Notes: generated from the letters alone by a model not told the origin. A stretch of 64,000 nt of DNA from Saccharothrix syringae (GCF_009498035.1 NZ_CP034550.1:3410001-3474000), one strand, 5' to 3'. Shown: positions 33,643-43,202, counted from the stretch's first letter. Program-made: numbers and translations.

Positions 33643-34734
33643 TTACCAGGAGAACACGTCGAGGGGGGATGTTCCAGCGCGTCGGCGTGTTGCACCCGTT
33701 CGTGCGGCGCGAGCCACGCCTGTGGGTACCAGGGGTCGTGGTCGGCTTCCCGATCGCAGCCCCTGAGCACTGTTCGGTGCGCTGGGCCCGCCGGGCCGCC
33801 CCTCCCGGTCAGAGCGGGCAGCCGGAGATGTCGCCGCAGGTCCCTCTGCCACGGCCGCGGAAGCACCTCCGAAGCCGCGACCACACTGGATCACCTCTTG
33901 CTGCCACGCGGGGTCACCGTCGTGGAGGGCCGATCGCAGGTAGGCCCATGTCGCGCGCTGGGTGACCGCCGGCCGTTCGGGGTCCTCGTCGTCGGTCTCG
34001 GCGAGGCTGTAGCCCATGATGCCGCCGAGGTGGTGCTTGGCGCCGCGGGTGGTGGCGACGCGGTTGTCGTCTTCGTCGCCGTGGACGACCAGGGTCGGCG
34101 TGGTCAGGTGCGAGAAGTCGGCTTCCAGTTCGGGGTACCGCTCGCGCATGGTGTCGGTCATGCCCTCGGCGCTGCCGGTCGAGGCGAGCGGCACACCCGC
34201 GCCGATGCGGGGGTCACGCAGGTCGAGCGCGGTTCCGCCGGCCGGATCGGTGGCCCGCGCGCCGAGCAGCACGCCGGCCGTGTTGCCGCCCGCGGAGTGG
34301 CCGACGACGGCGATGCGCGTCGGGTCGAGCCGCACCGGCGCCTGGGCCTCGACGGCGGTGAGGTTGTCGAGGATGAGCGTGAAGTCGTCGATCCGCGATC
34401 GCCAGAACAGCGGGTGGCCGGGGGCGCCGGTGTCGAGGCCGAGCCCGCCGCCCGGGGAACTGAGGTGGGTCGGCTGGATGACGGCGAATCCGTGACTCGC
34501 GTAGAAGTCGACCAGGGGCGAATAGCCGTCCTTGGACACCAGGTAGTGCGAGCTGCCGCCCCCGTGGGACAGCAGCACGATCGCGGCGGCGTCGCCGTGC
34601 AGGGGTGCGGTGACCCGCAGCTGCAGCGGGAGACCGCGGTCCGGCGCCGGCGGGGTGACCGGGTTGACCGAGACGGTCGGAACCGCGTCGGGGACGGGGA
34701 TGCGCCGGGCGAGCCGGACGTGGTTGTTCGGCAT
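33643..34734 (-). CDS. Chlorophyllase/dienelactone-type alpha/beta-hydrolase with aberrant C-terminus
   Basis: The protein begins at ATG 34734. The core has an oxyanion strand IVLLSHGGGSSHYLVSKDGY, the nucleophile elbow GHSAGGNTA with Ser147, LVVHGDEDDNRVA with the acidic residue, and GAKHHLGGIMGY with the His. ATWAYLRSALHDGDPAWQQE is the usual penultimate helix. After it, about 85 residues of Arg/Pro/Ala-rich sequence follow instead of the short family tail, which suggests a lost stop or frameshift near 33900. The gene is divergent from the broken MmyB regulator, a pairing common in actinomycetes, where the regulator controls the hydrolase. The first ~260 residues look functional. Confidence 0.75.
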   Translation of the reverse strand: MPNNHVRLARRIPVPDAVPTVSVNPVTPPAPDRGLPLQLRVTAPLHGDAAAIVLLSHGGGSSHYLVSKDGYSPLVDFYASHGFAVIQPTHLSSPGGGLGLDTGAPGHPLFWRSRIDDFTLILDNLTAVEAQAPVRLDPTRIAVVGHSAGGNTAGVLLGARATDPAGGTALDLRDPRIGAGVPLASTGSAEGMTDTMRERYPELEADFSHLTTPTLVVHGDEDDNRVATTRGAKHHLGGIMGYSLAETDDEDPERPAVTQRATWAYLRSALHDGDPAWQQEVIQCGRGFGGASAAVAEGPAATSPAARSDREGRPGGPSAPNSAQGLRSGSRPRPLVPTGVARAARTGATRRRAGTSPLDVFSW

Positions 34735-34834
34735 GGACCCGCGGTGCGGCCGGTCGTCCTGGTCGACCAGGACCGATCTGTCCAGGACCAACCTCGTCCT
34801 GGGTGGGGCCGCGTCCGTGCGGCACACTGGACAG

Positions 34835-35511
34835 GTGATCGGCCGACCCGGACTCGCCGAGTTCCTGCGTCGGCGGCGCGAGAAGCTCTCGCCGTCGGAG
34901 GTCGGCCTGCCGGAAACGCGGCGCCGCCGGACACCCGGCCTGCGGCGCGAAGAGGTCGCCGTGCCGGCGGGCATGTCGAGCGACTTCTACGCGCGACTGG
35001 AGCAGGCCCGCGGCTCCGACCCGTCGGAGTCGGTCGTGGCCGCCCTCGCTCGCGCGCTGCGGTGCACCCCCGACGAGAAGGACCACCTGTTCCGCCTCGC
35101 CGGCGTGCCCGTCCCGCCGCGCCGCAACGCGCTCGACGACGCCCTGGCCTGCCGTGACGAGCGTCGCCCCGACCGCGGGAGCAACGTCCACCGGAGCTGG
35201 TTCATCCGCCAGGAGTCGCGTCACCTCGCTCCGGAAGCAGACCGGGCCCGCCTGTCGGCGGCGCACGTCAGCGACCTCCGCGCCACGTACTCCCGCCGCG
35301 GCGGGGACCACCGGATCGCCGAGCTGGTAGCCGACCTCGCCGCCTACAGCGCGGAGTGCCGGACGTGATCCAACTGCGTTGCCAGTTGCTCGTGACACCC
35401 GAGACCGGTACCCGGATGCGAATCCTCCTGCCGCTGGAGGGCACCGACGCCGCCGAGAAGCTCGAACTGCTGCGCGTGATCGGCACCCAGCAGTTTTCCG
35501 AGGCGGAGTGA
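34835..35511 (+). pseudogene. MmyB-like helix-turn-helix regulator, internally deleted and frameshifted
   Basis: GTG 34835 opens a typical MmyB N-terminus: LAEFLRRRREKLSPSEVGLP, RRRTPGLRREEVA and SSDFYARLEQARG, then CTPDEKDHLFRLAGV. After PPRR the ligand-binding domain is severely shortened. Pieces of it (HVSDLRATYSRRGGDHRIAELVADL) lead to a stop after AECRT at 35368. The missing C-terminus continues in another frame at 35365-35511 (VIQLRCQLLVTPETGT, then AEKLELLRVIGTQQFSEAE). A large part of the sensor domain is therefore lost and the frame is broken. The HTH region alone could still be made. Confidence 0.8.
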
Positions 35512-35922
35512 ACACGCTGGTCACGCACGACACGGCCGCAGGCATGGCCTGCACCATCGGTGAGTTCACCGTAGGTCGGGAGTGGCTGGGATCGCCCCGA
35601 TCCGCTCGCCCGCGAACGCCCGCTCCTGCCGCTGAGGGCGGTGATCGGCGCCGGCTGCTCGCTCGGAAGGGAGGCCCGGCCGACTCGCTGGAGCGCAGGT
35701 CGGCTCTTCGGAGTCGGGGAAGTGCTCACCTCGGAGCAGGCTCCGACCGCTATGTCGTTCAGAGCGCTGATCTGCGGTTACGTGCTGTTGAGCGCCGTTG
35801 AGCCCACGGTGTCGTTGCACGCGTCCGGCGGCTCCCACGCGCTCTTCGGTCGCTGAGAACTTCGCCGCAACAGCATCGGTCCGGAACGGGTGCGTGCTCC
35901 ACGCGGAGCCGGTCGACGATGA
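35512..35922. other. Gap without a recognisable gene
   Basis: One plus-strand frame runs through this stretch (VNTLVTHDTAAGMACTIGEF), but its composition degrades into Arg/Pro-rich sequence and it has no ribosome-binding site. I see no hairpin, repeat or homologous fragment that can be named. Confidence 0.35.
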
Positions 35923-36729
35923 TCAGGTCCTGCTGACGATGACCGGGTCGATCCAGGCGGCCAGGGCGGGTTCGCTGGACTCGTTCTCCGCACTGATGCC
36001 GAACCGGGTCTGCCCGGAGATGTCGGCCTCGATGTCGTCGATGGTGCCCCGGGTGACGACCTTGGTGGCGACTGGTCGGCCGTCCACGGTGATGGTGAAG
36101 GTCACCGACGCCCCGGTGGGTGCGTCGTCGGCGACACCTATCCGTGACCGGAAGATCGTGGACACGGCCGGCGGGACGGTGTACTCCTCGTCGACCACGC
36201 GGTCCATGGCGTAGTTGGAGAACGGTTTCCCGACCTTGGCCTGGCTGTACGTGGTGCCGTTGATCGTGATGGGCAGATGGACGTAGTCCTCTTCCTGTGG
36301 GGTCAACGACAGGAGGGATCTCTCCGCTGGACCGGCCTGGTCGGTGCTGGTCGTCGGTTGTCCAGTGGTGTTCGTCCCGGTCACGGCAGCCGGTCGGGAC
36401 GTGGTCGACCGGGGAGTTCCGCCTTCGGTGTCGGATGGGCCGGTGACGGCGGGGTCGAGGAACAGGCGGGTGAGCGCGATGCTCGCGGTGGCGACGGCCA
36501 CGGCCAGCGCCACCACCGCGAGGAACCCCTTGCCGCCGAGCGGGACATCGCGATAGGACCACAGGTAACCGGCGCTCGCGATGACGGCCACGCCGGCCGC
36601 GACCGCGACGACGGTGGCGGAGGTCGTTGTCAGCGTCAGTACGAGCGCGACCACGGCCGAGACGTCGGCGACGAGCCCGGTGCCGGGTAAGAGCGGGTTG
36701 GGGCGCTTGGCAGGCGCCTGCTGGTTCAC
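35923..36729 (-). CDS. Membrane-anchored protein with NPCBM-like carbohydrate-binding domain
   Basis: The protein has 268 residues from GTG 36729, with GAGGGGA upstream. Two or three hydrophobic segments lie in residues 15-90 (VADVSAVVALVLTLTTTSAT, then FLAVVALAVAVATASIALTRLF). A Thr/Pro-rich linker leads to an extracellular beta domain with ITINGTTYSQAKVGKPFSNY, FRSRIGVADDAPTGASVTF and VDGRPVATKVVTRGT, then FGISAENESSEPALAAWIDPVIV. The FRSRIGVDD...DGRPV...AAWIDP pattern is that of NPCBM/NEW2 carbohydrate-binding modules. It probably senses or binds surface glycans; no catalytic domain is attached. Confidence 0.75.
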   Translation of the reverse strand: MNQQAPAKRPNPLLPGTGLVADVSAVVALVLTLTTTSATVVAVAAGVAVIASAGYLWSYRDVPLGGKGFLAVVALAVAVATASIALTRLFLDPAVTGPSDTEGGTPRSTTSRPAAVTGTNTTGQPTTSTDQAGPAERSLLSLTPQEEDYVHLPITINGTTYSQAKVGKPFSNYAMDRVVDEEYTVPPAVSTIFRSRIGVADDAPTGASVTFTITVDGRPVATKVVTRGTIDDIEADISGQTRFGISAENESSEPALAAWIDPVIVSRT

Positions 36730-36849
36730 AGTGGCTCCCCTCGTTCGGACCGTCGATCATATGGCTGGGCGGAGGCGGAAGGCGCCGGGGGAGTTCGCTT
36801 CCTGTTTGTTGGGCGAGCACTTCCCCGGCGCCGGAGGGGGCCGCTCACG

Positions 36850-37590
36850 GGAGAAGCGGTTGGTGGTGGCGCCGGAACCGTCCTGCCCAGTCAGGGGAGC
36901 CGGATCGCTTCACGGGCGCGCACCCCATCCGTCGTCCGGAGAGCGCTCGTGGAGCACATCGGCCGTGGCTCGACCTGCGGTCGCTGTGGTGGATCAACTG
37001 GCCTTCGCGCACGTCGCGGGACCAGATGCGTATTCCAGGGCGCCGGGCACGAGGTCGGTGTCGCAGCGGTCGCTGGTCTTCCAGCCCACGATCCGGTTGG
37101 AGAGGCGTCGCGCACGGCCGCGAGCCAGAAGGCGCCCTCGCCGGTGCGGACCGCGGATCCCGCCTGGTCAACGGCGTCCGCCAGTGTTTGCGCAGGAAGG
37201 CGCCCTGCAGGGCGGCCTGGCGCATCAGCCGCTCCACCCGCTTGCGCGACACGCGGATGCCCCGGTGCCGCAGGACCTGGTGGATCCGCGGGCTGCCATA
37301 GGTGCCGCCCGAGGCGGTGTGGATGTCGACGATCTCCGCGGTGATCGCCCGGTCCTCGCGTTCGCGGTCCGACGGGCCGGCCTGTCGGGCCACCCAGCCG
37401 TGGTAGGTGGAGGAGGCGACGCCGAGGACCCGGAGGACGAACTCGACCGCCGCAGCATGCGCAGCTCCTCCGACTCGGCGGTCGTGGGCCGGTCGCCACA
37501 TTCGCCGCGGTCGGCCTCGTCCTGCCGGATCCAATTCCGCAACGCCTCCGGGGGCACGCCCAGCTGCTCGGCCAGGCGCCGGATCACCGG
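36850..37590 (-). pseudogene. IS3-family transposase remnant (orfA end plus orfB start)
   Basis: On the minus strand, 37587-37450 encodes the end of an orfA-type HTH protein (LAEQLGVPPEALRNWIRQDEADRG, then ESEELRMLRR). 37480-37150 encodes the orfB N-terminus (VASSTYHGWVARQ, then IVDIHTASGGTYGSPRIHQVLRHRGIRVSRKRVERLMR). Frames then shift, with FWLAAVRDA in one and IWSRDVREGQLIHHSDRRS in another. Only the HSDRGS-like piece recalls the DDE core. Both ORFs are broken and the 3' part is missing, so the element is dead. Confidence 0.8.
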
Positions 37591-37779
37591 TTTGGGGTCC
37601 GACTCCCTTCAGGCCCTATCGGACCATGCCTGGAAAGACTCCGAGCTACCGGGGAACCTCAACTGCTGCCCATAGACGGGGCAGATTGTGGGGCATATTG
37701 GCGCGGACGGGCGAAAATGCGTCGTCTGGGATGGTCGCCTGGTTACGGTCCGTTCATGTCCGGAGGAATGGGGTGAGCC

Positions 37780-39048
37780 GTGCCGGGGCCGAATGATCTG
37801 TTGCGTGCCGCGCGTAAACGCACCGCGTCGGCTGCGCTGCCCACCGAGTCGATGTCGCGCCGGGAGTTGGCCGAGGCGGTCAACGCCTGGCTGTGGAGGA
37901 CCACGGGGAAGCGGTACAGCCTGGACGCGCACACCATCGCGCGCTACGAACGCGGTTCCGTGCGTTGGCCGGGCGCCCACTACCGGGCGGCGCTGCGCCA
38001 CGTGCTGGGCGTCGCCACTGATGCCGAACTCGGTTTCCGCGCGATGTCGGCACCGCTGCCGGTCGACGTGGCTGCCTCGACCGTTGCGTCATCCTCCGAC
38101 GAGCACGTTGTCGAGACCGATTGGCAGGTACGCGCACTGCCAGGCCCGGCGGGGCGTCCCGGCGCGTTGCGGTTCGCGACTGCGTTGGTGGAGGGTCTGC
38201 ACCGCGACTACCAGGCTGCCCGGTACGCGGAGGTCGCTGCGGCACTGCCCGGTGTCACCGACACGGTCACCGGGCTGGTTGAAGGGACCATCAGGGATCG
38301 GCACCGGCAGGCGTTGAGCTTGCGGTGTCAGGCGGCGGTGGTGGAGGCGAAGCTGGCCACCAAGTTCGGTGACGGCATCACCGCTTACCGGGCCGCCGAG
38401 CGGGCCCGTGCGGCGGTGGAGGAGGGCGAGGACACCTTCGGGCAGGTCGCGGCCGCCTACCAGTTGGTCTGCGCACTGCCGCACCTGGGCGGCGCGGACG
38501 AGGCCGAGCGGCACGCCGCATCCGTGGCCGGGGCCATCACCGAGGAGGATCCGACAGGGTGGACCTGGCGTGGCATGTTGACCCTGATGGGTGCCGTCAT
38601 CGCCGCCCGCCGTGCGGATCGGGTCGAAGCGCACGGCCGGCTGGTCGAGGCCGAGCGCTTGGCCACTTGCCTGGGGCGTGACGGCAACATCGGCTTCACC
38701 GCGTTCGGGCCGACCAATGTGCAGATCCACCGCATCGCGGTCGCCGTGGCCACCGACGACCCCCGTGCCGTGCTCGCCGTGGGTCTCGCTTTGGACGTGG
38801 AAGCCCTGTCGCCGGGTCTGCACGGCAGGCGGGGGCAGTTCCACCTCGACAACGCCTGGGCCCACGCGCGGCTGCGCGAGGACCCGCTGGCGGTCATCCA
38901 CCTGCTGGAGGCCGAGCGCGTGGCGCCGCAGTTCCTCCGCTCCCAGCGGACCGCGCACACCGTGGTGGGACAACTGCCGGCACGGGAGCGGCGCCACGCC
39001 GTCCCGGGCTTGCGCGGCCTGGCCGACCGCATGGGCGTGTCGGCATGA
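37780..39048 (+). CDS. XRE-like HTH regulator with TPR-type helical domain
   Basis: The protein has 422 residues from GTG 37780. Residues 25-90 hold the HTH found in a large actinomycete family: MSRRELAEAVNAWLWRTTGK, then LDAHTIARYERGSVRWPGAHY and ALRHVLGVATDAELGF. Residues 120-420 are alpha-helical repeats (ALVEGLHRDYQAARYAEVAA, AYRAAERARAAVEEGED, HLLEAERVAPQFLRSQRTAH), usually a ligand-controlled TPR domain. It overlaps the flavoprotein gene by ATGA at 39045, so the two form an operon. This pairing is frequent in actinomycetes and often tied to small-molecule signalling, but the ligand is unknown. Confidence 0.8.
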   Translation: MPGPNDLLRAARKRTASAALPTESMSRRELAEAVNAWLWRTTGKRYSLDAHTIARYERGSVRWPGAHYRAALRHVLGVATDAELGFRAMSAPLPVDVAASTVASSSDEHVVETDWQVRALPGPAGRPGALRFATALVEGLHRDYQAARYAEVAAALPGVTDTVTGLVEGTIRDRHRQALSLRCQAAVVEAKLATKFGDGITAYRAAERARAAVEEGEDTFGQVAAAYQLVCALPHLGGADEAERHAASVAGAITEEDPTGWTWRGMLTLMGAVIAARRADRVEAHGRLVEAERLATCLGRDGNIGFTAFGPTNVQIHRIAVAVATDDPRAVLAVGLALDVEALSPGLHGRRGQFHLDNAWAHARLREDPLAVIHLLEAERVAPQFLRSQRTAHTVVGQLPARERRHAVPGLRGLADRMGVSA

Positions 39049-40013
39049 GCGATCCGTCGCGGTGGCTCTACCTGGTCGTCTCCGCCGCCCCGCCCGTGCT
39101 GGGCGTCGGCCGGGCGATCAGCCTGCTCGACGCGCAGGGCTGGCGGGTCTGCCTCGTCGCCACCCCCACCGCCGCCACCTGGATCGACCTCGACGACCTG
39201 GCGGCACGAACCGGATGCCTCACCCGCTGCGCCGCCCTGCCACCCGGACGGCAGGACTCCCTGCCCAGGGCCGAGGCGGTCCTGGCGGCGCCGATGACCT
39301 TCAACTCGATCAACAAGTGGGCGGGCGGGATCAGCGACTGCCTCGCCCTGGGGGTGCTCAACGAACTGCTGTCGGCCGACGTGCCCATCCTCGCGGTCCC
39401 GTGCGTCAAACCACTGCTGCGCCGACACCCCGCCTACCAACCCGGTGTCGACGTGCTCACCGCCGCCGGCGTCACCTTCCTCGACCCCGACACCGTCACC
39501 ACCCGCACGGACGACGGACTGGCCGCGTTCCGGTGGGTCGAGATCACCGCCGAACTCCAGGGATGCACTGGCCGCCGCCCAGGATCTGCCGGAAGAGGCG
39601 CTGTCCCTCATCCGGTGCGCCTTGGAAGGCAGCACGACAGGAGACAAAGACGCCGTCCTGGCCCATCTCACCGAGGTGATCGAGGAGCTGTGGGGGCCCC
39701 TTTCCGGGCGATCGACGATGCCTGCGCACTGCTGCACGCCCTGCAAGGCGACGGCACACCGAGCACCCCACCACGCCCAGCCGAAGCACCATGGCCCACA
39801 CCGTCAGACTCAAGACCACCACCTTCGTCAAGGTCACCGAAGTGGCGGGCTTCACGTCCCACTGCAACCCACCCGGAAAGCCCCCGGCTCCACCGGACAG
39901 GCCGAGACGGGCCGGTAGACGGCGCACGACCGCATCCGAGGTGCGGGCGCCCACTGACCGGGGCGGCCCGCCGTGCCCGGAGGTGTTCGCGACATCGAGC
40001 ACACGGGCGGTGA
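39045..40013 (+). CDS. Flavoprotein (HFCD/PPC decarboxylase-like) with doubtful C-terminal extension
   Basis: ATG 39045 is coupled to the regulator gene. Residues 5-175 are a clear flavin-containing Cys-decarboxylase-like fold: LYLVVSAAPPVLGVGRAISL, then VCLVATPTAATWID, AEAVLAAPMTFNSINKWAGG, SADVPILAVPCVKPLLRRHPAY and AAGVTFLDPDTV. Relatives end soon after the DGLAAFRWVEI region (39545 here). Beyond that, this frame is Arg/Pro-rich, whereas plausible protein continues in another frame (LAAAQDLPEEALSLIRCALE, 39560-39690) and then back again (RAIDDACALLHALQGDG). The gene is therefore probably frameshifted or fused to a decayed neighbour after 39560. The function of the core is inferred to be a flavin-dependent oxidoreductase or decarboxylase. 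Confidence 0.65.
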   Translation: MSDPSRWLYLVVSAAPPVLGVGRAISLLDAQGWRVCLVATPTAATWIDLDDLAARTGCLTRCAALPPGRQDSLPRAEAVLAAPMTFNSINKWAGGISDCLALGVLNELLSADVPILAVPCVKPLLRRHPAYQPGVDVLTAAGVTFLDPDTVTTRTDDGLAAFRWVEITAELQGCTGRRPGSAGRGAVPHPVRLGRQHDRRQRRRPGPSHRGDRGAVGAPFRAIDDACALLHALQGDGTPSTPPRPAEAPWPTPSDSRPPPSSRSPKWRASRPTATHPESPRLHRTGRDGPVDGARPHPRCGRPLTGAARRARRCSRHRAHGR

Positions 40014-40785
40014 ACCGGCGTCCTGCCGCGTCGACCAGCGGCGACATCGACGACCACGCCACATCCGGTCCCAGGCGCTCGACGCAGGCCGTGAGGAACA
40101 CCGACGCCCGCCCCGAGTCGTACACCGACGCCTCGTCGACATCAGCCGCTACCCGGCGCCGAGACGACTCCTGCGGTATCGGACCAGAAAGGCAGTCCCC
40201 TGGACCGGTGGTTCCCGCCGCAGCGGTTGACCGCCGGTCCAGCACGGAGAACCTGTTCACACGATGGTGTATCGACTGGGCTGACAGTGCCTCGGTTCGT
40301 GGTCGGGGCGGTCGGGTTCCGCGTCAGTGCCTCCTCCCGGCCGCGTCGTGCCGTTACAGCTTCACATCTGCTGTGATCCACGGCGTTCGGGGATCGAGGG
40401 CTGGCACTGACCGACCCCCGTGCGCGGTGGACCGGGTCCCCGCCACCATCCAGACCACCGGGCGGTGGCGCGCGGTCTCGCGCACGAGCCAGTCCACCGG
40501 CCACGGCTCGCCGCGACCGGTTGCGCGACGCCGTCGCAGACCCCGGCCCGCTGCAACCGCCGCAGCCCGGCCGTGCGCCGCCTGCGCCGTGCGGGACCGT
40601 CGTCGCGGCGGGGGCTCCGCGGGCTGGACACGCCGCACGGTCGGGTGGAATCCGCATCCTCCACCGGCAGGCGAGGCCAGGTCGTGCCTACGTTCCTTTT
40701 GGCAGGTCGTCGGCCAGGCGACCGACGCTGCCGCCCCGGGTGGGGCGGCAGCGCGCCGAACCGACCGGTGAAGGGACTGCACGTG
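40014..40785. other. Gap without an assignable gene
   Basis: No frame here has both a credible start and protein-like composition. A minus-strand stretch near 40350-40500 (WLVRETARHRPVVWMVAGTR) looks coding-like and may be the tail of a decayed gene. It cannot be named. The last 100 bases presumably hold the promoter of the secreted hydrolase gene. Confidence 0.35.
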
Positions 40786-41808
40786 ATGACGACGACGAGA
40801 CGGGGACGCGGCCTGCTCGTGGCGGCGGTGGCCGTGGTGCTGTGCGCGGGGGCCGCCGCGCCCGCCGCAGCGGAGCAGGCGACGCCGCGGGCGGAGGGGG
40901 TGTCGACGGTGTTCTTCGGCGACTCCTACACCGCCAACTTCGGCATCGCCCCACTCCAGCAGGTGGACTCCGAGGAGGCGTACTGCTTCCGGGCCCAGGA
41001 GAACTACCCGGCGGTGGCGGCCCGGCGGCTGGCCGCGAAGGGCACCGCACTCGACATCGCCTCCGACCGGTCCTGCGGCGGTGCGCTGATCGAACACTTC
41101 TGGACCGCACAGCCCCTGCTGGGAGGTATCGCGACCAGGCCGCCGCAGCAGGAAGCGCTGGGCACGGAGACCAAGCTGGTCGTCGGCAGCCTCGGGGGCA
41201 ACACCGTCGGCTTCGCCAACATCCTCAAGCAGTGCTCCCAGAAGCTCCGCGACCAGGGCGCGCTGCTGCCCGCCGATCCGGTCGACGCCGACGAGCCCGC
41301 CGACCAGTGCGCCGCCTTCTTCACCACCGGAGACGGCAAGGACTGGCTCGACTACCGGTTCGACAAGGCCCAGTTCGAACTGGAGCAGTTGCTCAACCGG
41401 ATCTACTACGCCGCGCCCGAGGCCACGACTGTGCTGGTCGGCTACCCGCGGATCGTGCCCGCCAACGTCGCCAGGTGCCAGAACCCCGCGCCCGGGCAGA
41501 CCGAGAAGCCCCTGGCCGACATCGACACCGGCGCCCTGCTGGTGTTCGACAAGATCCAGAAACGCCTCAACGACCTCATGCGCACCAAGGCCGACGAGAA
41601 CGGAGCCGTGTTCGTCGACCTCTACGCCGCCACCGACGACAACACCGCCTGCGACGGCGCCGACCGCGGCATCGGCGGCCTGTTCGAGAACTCCCAGCTC
41701 CAGGTCTTCGGCACCACGCTGCCCTGGTACCTGCACCCCAACACCCGCGGACGCGACATCCAGGCCGACCAGGTCGCCACCACCATCCAGAACGCCCTCA
41801 ACCGCTGA
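40786..41808 (+). CDS. Secreted SGNH/GDSL-family esterase
   Basis: The protein has 340 residues from ATG 40786; GTG 40783 is adjacent and in frame. It has a clear signal peptide, with TTTRRGRG, a hydrophobic core, and APAAAEQA cleavage near residue 29. Block I reads VFFGDSYTANFG with Ser47. Block III is GSLGGNTVGF, giving the GxxN oxyanion Asn. Near the C-terminus PWYLHPNTRGRD supplies the His. Six Cys residues are spaced as in Streptomyces SGNH lipases, which use disulfides. Substrates are unknown; extracellular ester or lipid hydrolysis is expected. Confidence 0.85.
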   Translation: MTTTRRGRGLLVAAVAVVLCAGAAAPAAAEQATPRAEGVSTVFFGDSYTANFGIAPLQQVDSEEAYCFRAQENYPAVAARRLAAKGTALDIASDRSCGGALIEHFWTAQPLLGGIATRPPQQEALGTETKLVVGSLGGNTVGFANILKQCSQKLRDQGALLPADPVDADEPADQCAAFFTTGDGKDWLDYRFDKAQFELEQLLNRIYYAAPEATTVLVGYPRIVPANVARCQNPAPGQTEKPLADIDTGALLVFDKIQKRLNDLMRTKADENGAVFVDLYAATDDNTACDGADRGIGGLFENSQLQVFGTTLPWYLHPNTRGRDIQADQVATTIQNALNR

Positions 41809-41894
41809 CCACCACCGGTCCCCACCGGCACCCGACCGCCCACCCACTCCAACCGAGCCCGGACACCCGCGCGGCAGTGCCGGTCGGCGACCGG

Positions 41895-42387
41895 TCACAC
41901 CGCGAGGATGTCCTGTTCCGCGGCCGCCGTCACGGCGTCGACCTGGCGCAGGCCCCGCTCGGCCAAGTCGCGCAGGCGCGTGTGCAGCCCGTCGGCACCG
42001 GTCTCGTCCAGGCTGCCGCCCTCGGCGAGAGCGGTTGCGGTCCGCTCACCCTCGCGCAGCGACTCGCGCACGGCCGTTCTCGCGGTCTCGGCGTGCTCGC
42101 GCGCCGAGGCGACGGCCTCCTTGCGCTCCTGTTCGGTCAGCGGCTGGAGCGGAACGCGCACCAAGTCGCCCTCGACCTGCGGCGTCAAGCCCAGGCCCGC
42201 GTCGCGCACGGCGTCGCCGACCGCCGTGATCTGGTTCCCCTCCCACGGCTTGATCGTGATCAGACGCGGTTCCGGGACGGAGACCGTGGCCATCCGGGCC
42301 AACGGCGTCGGTACGCCGTAGTAGTCCACCCTGACCCCGTCCAGCAGACCGGGTGAAGTCCTTCTCCAACCGGTCGACCTCGGACAC
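41895..42387 (-). pseudogene. frr: Broken second copy of ribosome recycling factor
   Basis: The C-terminal 150 residues match ribosome recycling factor: LLDGVRVDYYGVPTPLARMA, TVSVPEPRLITIKPWEG, GLGLTPQVEGDLVRVPLQPL and TEQERKEAVASAREHAETAR, ending in a long charged helix. The N-terminus, from GTG 42387 with AAGGGA upstream (SEVDRLEKDFT), is in a different frame. The conserved IRTGRA segment between them is deleted, so domain I is incomplete. RRF is essential and is normally in the tsf-pyrH-frr region, so an intact copy must exist elsewhere. This is a decayed extra copy. Confidence 0.85.
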
Positions 42388-42472
42388 CGGTACGTTCCCT
42401 TCCCGTGGTTTCGCGTGCTCGTGACCGAAGCGGTCGCGCACCGACTCCACCCCGCGGCCCGCTGGTCGACCC

Positions 42473-42730
42473 TCAGCGGCCGGGCCGTGCGCGGTGTTCG
42501 CGGACAGCGAGCGAACGGCCGTCGAGATCGCGCCCGTGGAGCCCCTCGATCGCGGCGGTGGCCGCGTCCGGGGACCCCATCTCCACGAAGCCGAAGCCCC
42601 TGGAGTTGCCCGTCTCGGCGTCGCGTTCGACGGTGGCGTCGATGACCTCGCCGAACTCCGCGAAGGCGTTGCGCAGCCCTTCATCGCTCGTGTGGGCAGC
42701 CAGGTTGCCCACGTACAGCTTGGTCGCCAT
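42473..42730 (-). CDS. Small RNA-binding protein with one RRM domain
   Basis: The protein has 85 residues from ATG 42730, with GAGGAGA upstream. It is a single RRM: RNP2 is KLYVGNLAAH (residues 4-13), RNP1 is SRGFGFVEMG (near 44-53), and AAIEGLHGRDLDGRSLAV forms the last helix and strand. Family members in actinomycetes and cyanobacteria are often cold-induced RNA chaperones of 80-100 residues. The preceding 470-bp gap may include a long 5' untranslated region. It lies next to the broken frr copy on the same strand. Confidence 0.9.
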   Translation of the reverse strand: MATKLYVGNLAAHTSDEGLRNAFAEFGEVIDATVERDAETGNSRGFGFVEMGSPDAATAAIEGLHGRDLDGRSLAVREHRARPGR

Positions 42731-43202
42731 CGCCTGTCTCCTCGTCGTCGAACGGCAGCAGCGGTCGACGACGACGGTCCCAGAGTTTTCCCGGCGACGC
42801 GGTGCGGCGTGGCCCGACATCGGCGACAACGACTCCTTCGGGTGATGTTCCGCCCGGCGCACCTGAAACGACCGCGACCCCCTGTGCACAGTGCACTCGT
42901 GCCCCTGCTCAGCTGCCGCGCCATCGCCCTGGCGAACACGCGTCGGTGAACGGCATCCACCCGCGCAGGAGCAGATCCGCCACCGCGGCCGCCGCCCCCA
43001 CCGACGGGCGTCGAGAAGGGCGCCCCGACCGGACCACGAGCCTGGTCCCGTGGTCGCCACGACCGAGCCGATCGTGAACGCCCCGTGCTCGCGCGTCGTG
43101 GGAAGAGCCTGTGTCCGGGCACGCCGACCACCGACGAAACCCTTCATCGAAGCGGCTGCGCCCCCACGGCGAACCGTGGAGGGCACGGCACCACGCGGTC
43201 TG
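42731..43202 (-). other. Gap upstream of the RRM gene
   Basis: No convincing gene was found. Minus-strand frames through it are Arg/Gly-rich and lack starts with ribosome-binding sites. Its length would allow a long leader for the RRM gene, as in cold-shock genes, but no conserved cold-box sequence could be recognised. Confidence 0.35.

Noticed and set aside
39544..40260. Minus-strand ORF of 238 codons with a protein-like stretch (VYDSGRASVFLTACVERLGP)
   Set aside because: Only about 50 residues look protein-like. The rest is shadow sequence of the plus strand and no start with a ribosome-binding site is present.
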